A DNA stretch of 64,000 bases, from positions 1,676,512 through 1,740,511 of the forward strand of contig CAJQUW010006363.1 of assembly GCA_907163375.1 (NCBI GenBank). The letters are read 5' to 3'. The first letter of the stretch is position 1, and every line of letters begins with the position of its first letter. The notes beneath the pieces were generated by a model that saw nothing but the letters and a program-made list of their open reading frames with translations, was not told the DNA's origin and made no database searches. The DNA comes from Prostheceraeus crozeri (Eukaryota > Platyhelminthes > Polycladida > Euryleptidae). Below are positions 1 through 10,624 of this stretch, one piece after another. A program made the position numbers and the translations under genes.

Positions 1-11
1 GGTTTTCCCCT

Positions 12-140
12 GGTGTTGCGGCTTCTAGTTTGCTAATAGGAAAATAAAACCTGGTATTATTTTCCTACTAGGAAGCTAAAACCATGGTTTTATTTTCCGA
101 TCGGAAACTAAAACCTAGGGAAACTGAATCTCGTAACACC
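12..140. repeat. Small palindromic fold-back (MITE-like) repeat
   Basis: The ends are imperfect inverted copies (GGTGTTGC at the left, GTAACACC at the right). Between them are several short palindromes built from AAAACC and GGTTTT blocks, such as the one around 86-110. The stretch could fold into hairpins and looks like a decayed MITE. No target duplication could be assigned, so the family is unknown. Confidence 0.35.
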
Positions 141-142
141 GG

Positions 143-756
143 CACGATTATCGGACTTGAATATGTAACGTTAAATGTGTGAATTATACATTTTGCACTT
201 TCGAGTAGCTTGTGGTAATCTGAGCAAAGGCTAAGGATATTGGATGCAACATACAGAGCCGTTAAACGATGCGATGAAGCGCGGAAACTAAAATAGGTAC
301 AAGTAATAGAGCAGGCAAGTCAAGACGACCCTCACCATAAGCCTACGGAAATGGTTGATCGGCAACAGCTGAATAATATTTATTTGCAACTCTACTCGAA
401 AAACACCCCTTCTCACCAATTCATGAAGAAGTTCTTAATTCTTCCCTTTTGTTCACTGCTATGCTCTCAAGTAGGTTTTAGAACAGATAGATATCGTAAT
501 CAAAGAATATTTGTCTATCTACAATGTTGGAGCCGTATTTCAACTAAATTTGAACTTTTTTGAATGTTGGGAACCAACTCTGGCCCCTTGCAGCAGCCAC
601 AAAATGGAATTACAAAAGTACCCGGCATTAATTCGGAATTTCTTTCTTCCGACATTGAGAGTGAAAAGATGTAGAATGCTCTTTATCCAATTTTGTAAAA
701 GCTTATCACAGTGAAAGAAATGTATGGTTCGGAAATAATTGTTTCGCATCAAAGCT
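143..756. other. Stretch with no recognisable gene
   Basis: This is AT-rich DNA downstream of the fibrinogen-like gene. The short open frames here overlap each other on both strands and show no domain or splice pattern. It presumably includes the 3' untranslated region of the minus-strand gene. Confidence 0.5.
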
Positions 757-1461
757 CTAAAAGCATTTGCTCTTCTCCATAAACAAATATCCAACTTGAT
801 GTCTATTTCCACCTTCTATCTTTTTACAATCGGTCAAAAGTCGCTGATCACAGAATGAGCCTCCACCTCCTCCAGCGATGTCATGATTATTCGACAATCC
901 TGAGATTCCACCTTTGAAACCCCCTCCTCCACCAGCGCCTGCCGTTTGTTTCATTATGGTTTTGAAAACATATCCATATCTATTACGATTGTAGTCTCTC
1001 TTTTGCTCGCTCTTCCATCCTAGACCAGCACCAGTTGTACAAATGGTAGAAACATTTGTGCAAGCGCTCCATGCGTGTCCTCGTGTGAGAGACTGGTATT
1101 TCAGAATGGTGTTACTATTCAAATACCCATTTGAATCTTTGGCCCACCACGCGTCTCCGCCCTCTTCTTCGGCTCGACCATGTGATCCAGGAATTCTGTA
1201 AAAAATCAAGATAATTATTAGAGAAAGTGAGCAGTTTGTAGCGAAAAATGATAATAGTACTTATACGGGTGATGAAAATCGCACAATTACATAGAAAGGA
1301 CGCATGAGTACACAATTAACAAGAAAGCACAATAGAAATGAAAAGAAATTGCCAATTAGAAATTCGCTGTATGCAATACAGATTAAAATGAATAAGTAAA
1401 GTAAAGGAAACTGTGATAATTCAAAAAATCAAAAAGAAGCATATTATTGTTAACATTAGAA

Positions 1462-1495
<34 letters not shown>

Positions 1496-4463
1496 CGTGT
1501 TTAGTGTAATGTTATAGTCATAATACATTAGCATATTAGTATAATTACTGAAATCAACATGTATAGATGTGAAATGTACAACGGAATGCATACTGTCCAT
1601 CACCGATGGATGCTGCTATAATAGGCATCTGAAGGTGACGTGAAGTGGCAGTTTTCGAAGCACGAACTTGTGAAGATCGCTACACGGACTGTACACGTCT
1701 GTGAAAGCCTTACCGATTCGAAGACTTTCCAATTCACCGAAACAATAATGAGGACATTTATTAACATATATGACGCGATGTTATTATTGTTGCAATTTCG
1801 CTAGCAAGAGCTGGCTCATATCCTGAGAGTAACTAGTTAAAGCAAGTTTGATGTATTTTGTTTTAATTTACTTTCTCAATTAATGGTCTCATTCTCATAA
1901 TAATATATTGCAACCTGCATGAAAAAATGATACAAAAAATTCAGCTCCTATCAGGGGTCATAAAGTCTTGTATGACATCAGCAGAGGGGAAGTGCATGTT
2001 GAAGGACTAAGAGGACGTAGAAGACGAGATTGGATAGATGAACTCATCGAATGAAAAGGAGACATCAACTTAGCATGAAAATCTGCTGAGAAAAGGAATG
2101 CCTACAGCAGTAAAGGGATGTGGCCCACTAAAATTTGGAGACCGCAACGGTATAATTGAACAGTTTCATAACAGTTAATGATTAAACATTTCAATAACGA
2201 GTATTACATTGAATAAAATGACTGATAGCTTTACTTACTTGTTTGCGGCTCCACCGCCACCACCAGCGACAAGAATAGGTTTCCAAGTCTCGGCATCCAT
2301 TAATATTGTTGCATTGCCTCCATCGGCAACTTTGGAAATTCTGCTTCCACCGCATCCGACAATGATGGCCAATTTTTTGCCTTTCCTGAGTAGAAGTGTT
2401 GCGCGCACCAGAGCTCCTCTACCGCCAGGAGTTCCATCGGTAGACATGCCACCGGAGCCCCCTCCTGCTGTGACATGATACAAACCTGTGGATGTGATGG
2501 TTATTTTCCTCACAGCAGACTTGCAAGAGATATCAGGCGTCGCGATTTGCTGATGAATAATGCTTCGACTGTTTGTGCGATCGTATGATCTTGAGAAGAT
2601 CATCTGGACGGAAACGAGTGGGGAGCACATATTGCCCTGACTGCTGTGAAAACCCTTCCAGCACATTCCTTCCCCAGCCTGTGAATCAGGTTGGAACGTA
2701 TTCAAACTCATATTCGACAGATACTTATGGCGGCCGAAAATGTTAGCGGAGTAGCAGAACTTGTACCAGTTCCCACCTCCAACTAGAGTGGCACAATTGC
2801 CAACAAATGAGTCATTATCTCTATCGAATGTTGAGAAAACTCGATTATTCATTTCTGATAGACTATCCTTTGCCACGTTGCCACGAAACCGATCATAGGA
2901 TAATTTGAATTGGTCATTCTCATCAGCGACATGAACATCTGCATACGAAGCCGTTCCTTCAGTAATTGCAAGTTTCCATGGCTTCATTTTCAGTTGCATG
3001 CATCTATCACCGTTGTTCGTATATTTGGAGAGATATCGGAGACCGATCCAATAGTCCCCACTACCAGCATCACCAAAGCCATCACGGTATTCTGTCCAGT
3101 TCCTGTTGAAGTTCAAATTACCCTTTGTTCTACTCAAAGCAATTAGCTCACCACTTTTAGTGCATTGAACCAATCGACCAGCGGGTTTGAGGTAAAATAC
3201 CGTGCCATTCAATTTCTCAGTCTTTACTTGGAAACAGTCTTCAATGTGCATGTTAGGACGAGTGGTCGGCTTCATAGATATTGTTAGATTTGAATAGTCT
3301 GATGCATTTGGGTTCTTCAGAAGCTCTCGGGTTACATTGACAAGGCGACGAACTAATGCCTCTAAATTATCAATGCGACTCTGTAAAGATTTACTTTTAC
3401 TCTCCACTTTTGCTTCTTGCTTAGGTGAGCCTCTGATTTGAGATGGTTTAATATTTGTTTTGGGAGATTTCACATTTGAAGAATCTTTGGATTGTTTTTG
3501 ACCTGTGCTATCGTCTGTTATCAGATTCGCTGAATTTGAGATCATTTCTATCACAGAGATTCTTATCAGATCCAATTCACGAGTACTTGATGGTATTTTT
3601 ACTTCGAAACGTCCCAATTCGGAGATATTCTTCAACACATAAACTCTTTCGTTTTGAGATGGAGTACGATTACCTGAGATCGAAACATTAAAGAGCTTGG
3701 TATAAACATTGTACCTCACAGCTCGAGCAATCAACGCCAACTGAACATTTTTGAGAACTCCTGGAGTTATCGTTAAGGAGATCTTGTCATTTACTGCTTC
3801 TAAAGTTTCCAATTTTGTTACCAACAAATTTCTTGCGAGAAGTCGGAGCTTGTTAGAATCCACAACAGTGGCTTGCTTCCACGAAACTCCTACAACACGT
3901 GCGGCCCACTGAATATCCCCAGAAGTAAAGGCAACAGAAGGCAAGGTCTGTGAGGGTTTTGAAATACCATTTATGACAACCATCTCAAATACTAAGGAGT
4001 TTAGCCGACAGCTTACATCTTCGTTTTCATTATTGCGACTTAATTTGAATTTCTGAGCCTGTGGCAGAATGCCATTAATGAAAATCCACGGACTTTCCGT
4101 CTGCCATTGGGAGACCTGGTCGCGAAGTCCTATTCGCTCAACTACGTAAGGCATTACACGACAGGGATCTTTCATCTTGCAGCGTCCATTTTCTATCAAG
4201 GCTCTCCTGGCTTCTATTAAACTCTTTGAAGTCCACAAACGCAATTGCAATTCAACAATTGATGTGGCATTTGAGCAATTTCTTGTCGATTGTGAACGAT
4301 ACATAAGGGGTTGTGGTCGCAACCAATATTCGGTACGAGCCACCACTTCAACAAGAGTGAGCCAAGTGCCATTTCTGGTTTTCAAGTTCACCCACTGAGA
4401 GGAACAGTGAGAGACAGACAAATAGACGACGAAAATGAACAGCGCTAATCCTAATCTGGCCAT
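757..4463 (-). CDS. Secreted fibrinogen-like protein with ALK-type glycine-rich domain (two exons)
   Basis: Exon 1 is 4463-2239 and exon 2 is 1195-757. The donor reads AACAA/GTAAGT, the acceptor TTTTTTACAG, and the join is in frame, giving about 887 residues. A signal peptide is visible at residues 1-21 (LGLALFIFVVYLSV). A long middle region of unknown fold follows, with NxS/T sites, then a Lys/Ser-rich linker and a coiled-coil-like heptad region near residues 354-385. A fibrinogen-related domain follows (residues about 400-640, with GDYWIGL and NGDRCMQLK). The C-terminal glycine-rich domain from about residue 655 has GGGSGG, GTPGGRG, VAGGGGGAAN, and in exon 2 GAGGGGGFKGG and AGGGGGSF, as in the ALK/LTK glycine-rich module. 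The upstream in-frame methionine at 4535 lies before the TATA box, so the start at 4463 with the signal peptide is preferred. The protein is probably an extracellular lectin-like or matrix protein; its exact role is unknown. Confidence 0.7.
1462..1495. repeat. (TAG)n microsatellite
   Basis: About eleven perfect TAG units lie in the intron of the fibrinogen-like gene. A threonine-rich open frame on the minus strand is only a product of this repeat. Confidence 0.9.
1959..2053 (+). mobile_element. Short 3' scrap of a LINE
   Basis: One open frame reads HKVLYDISRGEVHVEG then LRGRRRRDWIDELIE. This matches the basic RGRRR..WID tail that follows the reverse transcriptase in many RTE-like LINEs. It is short, has no RT motifs, and lies antisense in the host intron, so only a fragment is claimed. 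Confidence 0.4.
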
Positions 4464-4502
4464 AACTGAGTAGTGCAATGACTGGTAGTGAAATAGCAGT
4501 TT

Positions 4503-4510
4503 CTTATATA
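4503..4510 (-). promoter_or_regulatory. TATA box of the fibrinogen-like gene
   Basis: TATATAAG on the minus strand lies about 40 bases upstream of the chosen ATG at 4463. The 5' leader would therefore be very short. This supports the start at 4463 rather than the upstream in-frame methionine. Confidence 0.5.
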
Positions 4511-4981
4511 CCAAATTGACCTGGAAAAACCACATGACTATTTATAACCAGTTCCAGGAATTCTGAATACATTGATCAGACATTGGATACTGGACTGTAT
4601 CACTTGACATTTAGCCGCTTTATCTGTTTACTTTGTACCTTTGAAATCAGCACTACTCGATACCAAATCAACATTAAAGCATGAATATCAACTTCAAATT
4701 ATGACATTCGCAGCATAAGCAAACTATGCAAACATGTCATTAAATAAACTTCGGCAGTTGTGCGCAGTGTAGCTTCCTGAATTCTTGGAATACGTTCTTC
4801 CAGGAATTCAAGATTAGAGGAGATGAAGAAAAATTGATGCTTGAGGTTTCCCTTTTATTAACTTCAGACTGATATAAATATAACATGAAATATTTAATTA
4901 CACTTTTTGAATCTACTGGCAGTCCTTGCCTAGGGAACATACATAATTTTTTCGTTATTATAAACATACTCGTACATGTAG

Positions 4982-7351
4982 CAGGGCTGTGGAGCCGATG
5001 CGTTATCTCATCGGCTCCGGCTCCGGCTCCACGACACTGATGTGAAAGGCTCCGGCTCGGCTCCGGCTCCGACTTCAAATTCAGGTTCTATCTATGCTGG
5101 TTATCCTGGATCCGTTGAACGGGTTTTTTGGATAACGGTGTGGCCTTCAGAGGCTTGCTACAATCATCAAATTAGTTTTCATTAACAAGCAACGACTTAA
5201 GTTAATAATAAAAATGATAATAGCCTAATATAATGACAAATAACATACTTGTCATATATTTTTGCATGAATTGACCATCTCTGAAAGATAAAATAAAGTT
5301 ATAGCCAGGATTGGTTAAATTAGATAAAGATCTCCCGCACTGGCTAAATATAAATTGGCCTAGCCTGCAACCAGTCTACTACGAGGCTACATTAAATAAG
5401 ACCACATGAGTGATGATGATATACCTAATTAGCCGTCACAGGGGCCGAATAGTAGTATAAGCTTTTTAACAAAGCTTGAATATGAAACTGGATAGCGTAT
5501 GCCTCTAAATAGCTTATAGGGCCTGTATCTACTCGAACATGGAAAGGGTATCGGCTATATAGCCAAATATACCGTATCAATAAAGATATCAATTGCTTTA
5601 TTGAATATTAAAGTGTATATAGGCTAGCTTAGGTTGTTATTGTTATTTGTTATTGCCTTTATTCAATAGTCTGTTGGTCCATGAATAATATGATCGGTGG
5701 GTAGCCCACGACTCATCATCTGTAGAAATTGTAATTTAGATAGCCTCATTTCAGTGTAGGCTAGAAATGTACAATTGAAAATTATACTTAAAAAAAATTA
5801 AAATTATCTAATTTAGGACAAGTTTTGTAATTCTATGCAGCATACTTAATAAGTTAAGGCTTAACTTACATTATATTAATTTCGTATTTTTCATGATGGC
5901 GTAAAGTTGCACTAAATAATTCATCAATGATTCATGTATATTATTATATTCAATTTATGTATAACACATTACCACTATTCCTCTGATGATGGTTAGGCTG
6001 ATGAAACTGAACTCGGAGTATCACACAGTATGTTGCAGGGTGCTATGCATAATAAAAATTTGACTGCGAGCACCGAGCAGAAATCCCATCTACTTTGCTG
6101 GCTTTCGAATGCGCGTGCGGTTTAATGTCACAGACAATAGAAAAGGGAGGTCAAAAGGCGCCTTTATTGAGAGCGTCTCAGTCTTTTTTTATTGTTTACA
6201 TATAAGTCAGCATGATATCAGCATAAAGTGTTGACAGACGGAAAAAATAATAATGAAAATTCTTGAAATCCACAGGTCTATGACATTTGGGGAAATATTA
6301 TTACACGATACGGCTCTTGTGCAGTCCTCCCCCCCCCCAATTTTTTCTCTGGTCAAAAGATGCAGCACCATTGGATGTCCGTTTCAGCATCACCGGTTTG
6401 AGTGAAGCATTCCGTGCTGTTGTAAAAATCTACGTGGGTAATTGCGATGTCATGGTCGCAAACTTCGTCAGCAAGTCAACATTGTAATTTGCCTTCGGGT
6501 TTTTCGCATTGAAATATACCCTTTGAATTTTGAAGTCAAAGGAAATTCATTGTGAATGAGATACCTTTAAAATAATAGGGCGCTACTAGAAGTGGCTGGG
6601 TCGCTTATTGCTATAGCCATGTGAGGACTTGTAGTCAGGTCATTCGTGTGAGTGTGAAGAGTTATCCCTCCAATCAAAATTGATCAAATTGAACAATCGA
6701 TTGTTTTGAAAAATGTAGGTGGGGGGACTGCACAAGAGCCTACAATACAATCTAAGGAAATTGGCATTGTCACAGATGCCAGTAGCTTCTGCCAGTAGCC
6801 ATACCGATAGATGATAGCCTACATAGTAACCGTATTAGATTTAAGACATTGCGCAAGAAATGTAGCTATATTATCTTTGCTGACTGAACTGGAAATGTGT
6901 ACATAAATGACTGGCGACTTGTCTCTAGGAATCTACAATCATCTAGTTAGCATGCATATAACAAGTCTTCAAATTAATGGATTTTGGAGAATACGTTGTC
7001 AATATGGAAATTAGTCTTACGAAACATATGCAATAAAAAATATTACACATGTGTGTAAATATATAATAAATATAATACAAAAGAAGGCGGCAACTGCAAA
7101 GAAAGATGTCGTGGAGGACAGATCATTGGTATACTTAAAAGACATCTTTAGATTTCAAATGATTTAATTTTTTTATGATGCCAATTAATAACTTTCAAAA
7201 TTCTAGATTTATATCAAAGCTCAAACTATCGGAGACGGAGCCGGAGCCTTTGTGATAAATCGGCTCCGGCTCCGGCTCCGACCAAAACCATCGGCTCCTT
7301 AAGGCTCCGGCTCCGGCTCGGCTCCGGCTCGGCTCCGGCTCCACAGCCCTG
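4982..7351. mobile_element. Non-autonomous hAT-superfamily DNA transposon
   Basis: The ends are inverted copies beginning CAGGGCTGTGGAGCCG. They are flanked by a perfect 8-bp direct repeat, ACATGTAG, at 4974-4981 and 7352-7359, the target-site length typical of hAT. Both subterminal regions (about 5010-5075 and 7230-7345) hold dense GGCTCC/GGAGCC arrays, which could act as transposase-binding repeats. No transposase frame is present in the 2370 bp, so it must have been moved by an enzyme supplied elsewhere. The intact target duplication indicates a fairly young insertion. Confidence 0.85.
6312..6740. repeat. Inverted-repeat pair nested in the hAT element
   Basis: GGCTCTTGTGCAGTCC at 6312-6327 is repeated inverted at 6725-6740, each followed inward by a C/G run. 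The 429-bp unit looks like a second small element inside the hAT. A TA-like flank is possible on both sides but the target duplication is ambiguous. Confidence 0.5.
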
Positions 7352-7529
7352 ACATGTAGGCTAAATGTGCATCATTGCAGCTGTCCATTGTCATTGACTG
7401 TAGAACTTCCCTAATTTGATAAAGCTTGTAATCTGAAGCTTGGGTAGTTAAACCAATAGCCCTGAACGTTTTCATGTAGAGTAAGCATTCTGTGCGAGAA
7501 GCCATTAAGTAATACACGAACAGTTGCTA

Positions 7530-7858
7530 CAAATTCTCCTAAAGATCGGATTCCGTTCTCCCAACGCGCTAATGTTGTTTATGCATACAATTACGCCTGC
7601 GGAGCAGGCTACGTGGGACGCACGGAACGATCAATGGGAATGGGTACTGCATGCAGCATCTCCCAATATGGTATCTCCAAAAGAGGTCTCGACCAAGATC
7701 AGCTGCATCTCCCAGCTCCGCAATAACTCGTCCTGCAAGGAAGTTCAAAGTGAGAGTTTCTTCTGTGTGGTGAAGTGTTGCCGCTCCTCTTTCGAGCTGA
7801 GAGTCGCTGAAGCCGTTCAAATCCGCTTCACCAAACCAGTGCTTTGTGTACAATGAGT
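7530..7858 (+). mobile_element. Penelope-like element remnant (GIY-YIG end)
   Basis: One frame reads RANVVYAYNYACGAGYVGRT, which matches the GIY-YIG endonuclease start of Penelope-like retroelements (NVVY...C...YVG.T). Further on, LRVAEAVQIRFTKPVLCVQ matches the usual end of that domain, where an LRxxEA..I...KP.L pattern precedes the stop. The two parts are in different frames, so the copy is decayed. No reverse transcriptase is seen upstream because the hAT element ends just before it. Confidence 0.6.
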
Positions 7859-7859
7859 T

Positions 7860-9049
7860 TTCATTTGACTGTGTCTTAGTATGATGTCTTATTCTCTTTA
7901 TTACTTTTTTCTTTGCTACTTCTATTCTTCCCCCCCCCACAATTTTCAAGTTTTCCAAAATCATCAAATTTCGCCAAAGTTAGTTACATTGGGTTTAGAA
8001 TAGACTTGATCTGTCACTGAGTGACACCACAACACAACTGAGAAGTCTTACTTGAACCTTGGGACGAAGGATTGGTACCTTGGATACTCAGTTAGAATAC
8101 AAGGTACAGCTGTGATCTTCGTACTTCGTGTGATTGTTGTCTACAGACAAACGACGAGCAGCTGTCTAATTCTGAGGCTGTAAATGTTCTACAAGTCAGA
8201 TAAGAGGAGTTTTACACACTCAACGCTATGCGACGTTAGTGAGATTGCCGGTAGGAGAAAGAAAAGATCGTTGACGATGCAACACTTCTGGGTGTCAACA
8301 ACAGAAATGTGGGGGGAGGGGAGGAATAGAAGTACCTTTTATTTTTCTTCTTTTTTCATTTTTTTAGAAAATTTATCGTTTGCATTTCTAATTCTTCCGT
8401 GCGGCATTTCTTTACTATGTATCGCTCCATATCCAGCACTGTAAAGATTTCTTATTATCTGCTTCCCTGTCTTTTACCGTCTAGCGCACTGTGATTGGTC
8501 ACTCTTACAATAATGTACCAGATAGTGTCCGAGGTTTCCTTTTGATCTTTGCGCATTGTTGACGTGAATATTTATCACTCGCGATTGTACCGAGATTTTG
8601 TCATTCCTCTCCGTAGCTTCCTTAAGGCAACGAGAGCTTTGCAGTAATAGGCATATGACTGACTTCCTTATTTTGCATTGCATTAAGTAATAGCCGAATT
8701 TAAAAACTAGCACACAGGTTGCAAGCATTATGTGTCAGGCTTATAATTTACTCCATGTAATATGTAAATGCGCACACAAATCACAAGTCACTTGATTCTA
8801 ATCGAGCAGTACTGAAGATTTCATGAAGAAAGACATAAATGGCGGCGATTATTTTCCACTCCACCCATAAATGTATCTATCAAACAAAATAATATCAAGA
8901 TCAGCATTTTATACCCTGCAAGCTCGCGGACTTTCGACAGATTTCCGTCGGAAGTCCGTGGTGACCTTGCAAAGATCATAAACGGATCATGTACAGACAT
9001 CAAGGGTCGACAAATTTGGTCCGAATGTTCGAATACAAAAACCGATCCT
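7860..9049. other. No recognisable gene
   Basis: AT-rich DNA with short C and G runs (about 7930 and 8310). Open frames are short and lack motifs. Nothing could be assigned. Confidence 0.5.
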
Positions 9050-10225
9050 AATTCGAAGAGAAGAAGATGAATCCGAACTAAGACGATCCGACAGCATGGT
9101 TTCTATATTCTAATCCGATCTCAACCGACATTCGCATAATCTGACTAATCAGAGAGAATGTTTTCATGATATATACAGTCTACATCGTACATGCTCCTGT
9201 ATCCTACTCCTTATTTTGCATCTTTGTAACTGAGTGACTAGGAATGTCATTTCTGCTTAATTTCATTAGGCTTTACTTTCAAGAATGCTCAAGTGTACAT
9301 TAGCGTTCAAAAGGTAAGACCATCCAATGCTTCAAGCTTCATCTCAACTGCAATATATAATACATTAAATCCTTAAATTGTAATATGGTGTAGACAAGTC
9401 GATGCACGAAATTGAAGTAACATAGCGAGCATCTAGATCTGGACGATGTGCTATGTTAGTATGGTATGTCATTTACAATTTCTACTGAACTCTTTCTGAT
9501 TATTCTTGTTTGGCTAAACTGTACGACCTAGATAACTATTTACATAAGTGCATATTTTTTATATATTGCTATCAATTCCATAAACAGGGCCTATATGCAT
9601 ATACCCATATAGTAAGTATATTAGGTAGAGTAGCAACTCAGCAGTTACTAAATCCCCAATATGTATACAGTTTCGATTTTATTAAATGAACTCGAGGTGA
9701 ACAGAGTTGGAATTGTTTCCAAATGTGAGATATGCAATTTTTTGCAGTTTTGAAGAAATTACCAAGGAATTGACTGATCATGATGGTAATGCAGAGGGAA
9801 TGATAGTATTTTACAGATTCTCCGTGTCATGACAGCCTTGTAGAGGTAATGTTTGTTAAATTAGCAATTCGTTAGGCTGCTATTGCTTTCATGCTCAACT
9901 TCAAGAGAATTTTCTTGAGCTTGATCATATCACAAGCAACCTGCCACTGGCAGAGCAAAGTAACATTATCAAAGACAATGATTTCAATTAGCCTTGAAAG
10001 ATGTAATATGGGTCCACATCACTATTCAGGTTCAAGAAATAAACCATAAATTTAGAGAATCATAAAATCATACCGATAAAAATTGAATTAACAACATGAA
10101 ATTTCAGTCAAGAAAGCACGGTAAGATCTTGACTTTTCCTTGAAGACTATTCCGGTCCGATCCGATGCGACTCTTCAAACTTAAAGTCCCAATCCGAATC
10201 CGAAGAGAATAAGATGAATCCGAAC
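9050..10225 (+). repeat. Pair of 29-bp direct repeats
   Basis: A 29-base motif ending AAGATGAATCCGAAC occurs at 9050-9078 and again, with three differences, at 10197-10225. Both copies sit in short stretches rich in ATCCGA. They may be subterminal repeats of a decayed transposon, but no terminal inverted repeats were found. The 1.1 kb between them shows no gene. Confidence 0.4.
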
Positions 10226-10394
10226 GAATTCGGATCAGATTTGCGCATCTCACAATGACAAAACCTTGCGGGATGAAGCTGACAACGCAAAAAGGGTGAA
10301 TGATGCAGTTGCCGTTGGGAACAGTTAAGCAATATCACGCATGCATAAAGACGCTCATTCATGGCCATCCTGTCAGATCAAGCCTGGAAGGCGC

Positions 10395-10620
10395 TGGACG
10401 CCCGTCAATTTTTTTAACAATTTGCTATGCAAACTCACGATGAAGTTGACACCTAACTTTTGCAGCAATATTTCGTGTGAAATTATCTTAAACGCTTTGC
10501 TGTAAACCAAGGAATGTATGTGGCGGTCGTGGAATATTCTGATCACCAGCTATTGTAGGGAGCGGTATGCATCCATGCTGATTCTGATTGACATGGCGCA
10601 GGAGCAGAATGCAGACATAC
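10395..10620 (-). mobile_element. Decayed LINE reverse transcriptase fragment
   Basis: On the minus strand 10512-10395 reads VYSKAFKIISHEILLQKLG, which matches RT motif A of non-LTR elements (DFSKAFD.V.HEILL.KL). Upstream in another frame a QHGCIP motif resembles the conserved QHGF.PG segment. It has several frameshifts and is not functional; the clade is unclear (CR1/Jockey-like). Confidence 0.5.
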
Positions 10621-10624
10621 ATGT

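Noticed and set aside
757-1209. A separate single-exon glycine-rich protein
   Set aside because: An acceptor at 1196-1197 and an in-frame donor at 2238 join it to the fibrinogen-like exon, so it is exon 2 of that gene.
1421-1603. Threonine-rich minus-strand frame
   Set aside because: It is only the translation of the TAG microsatellite.
7569-7967. Minus-strand 132-residue frame
   Set aside because: It is antisense to the Penelope-like remnant and has no motif.
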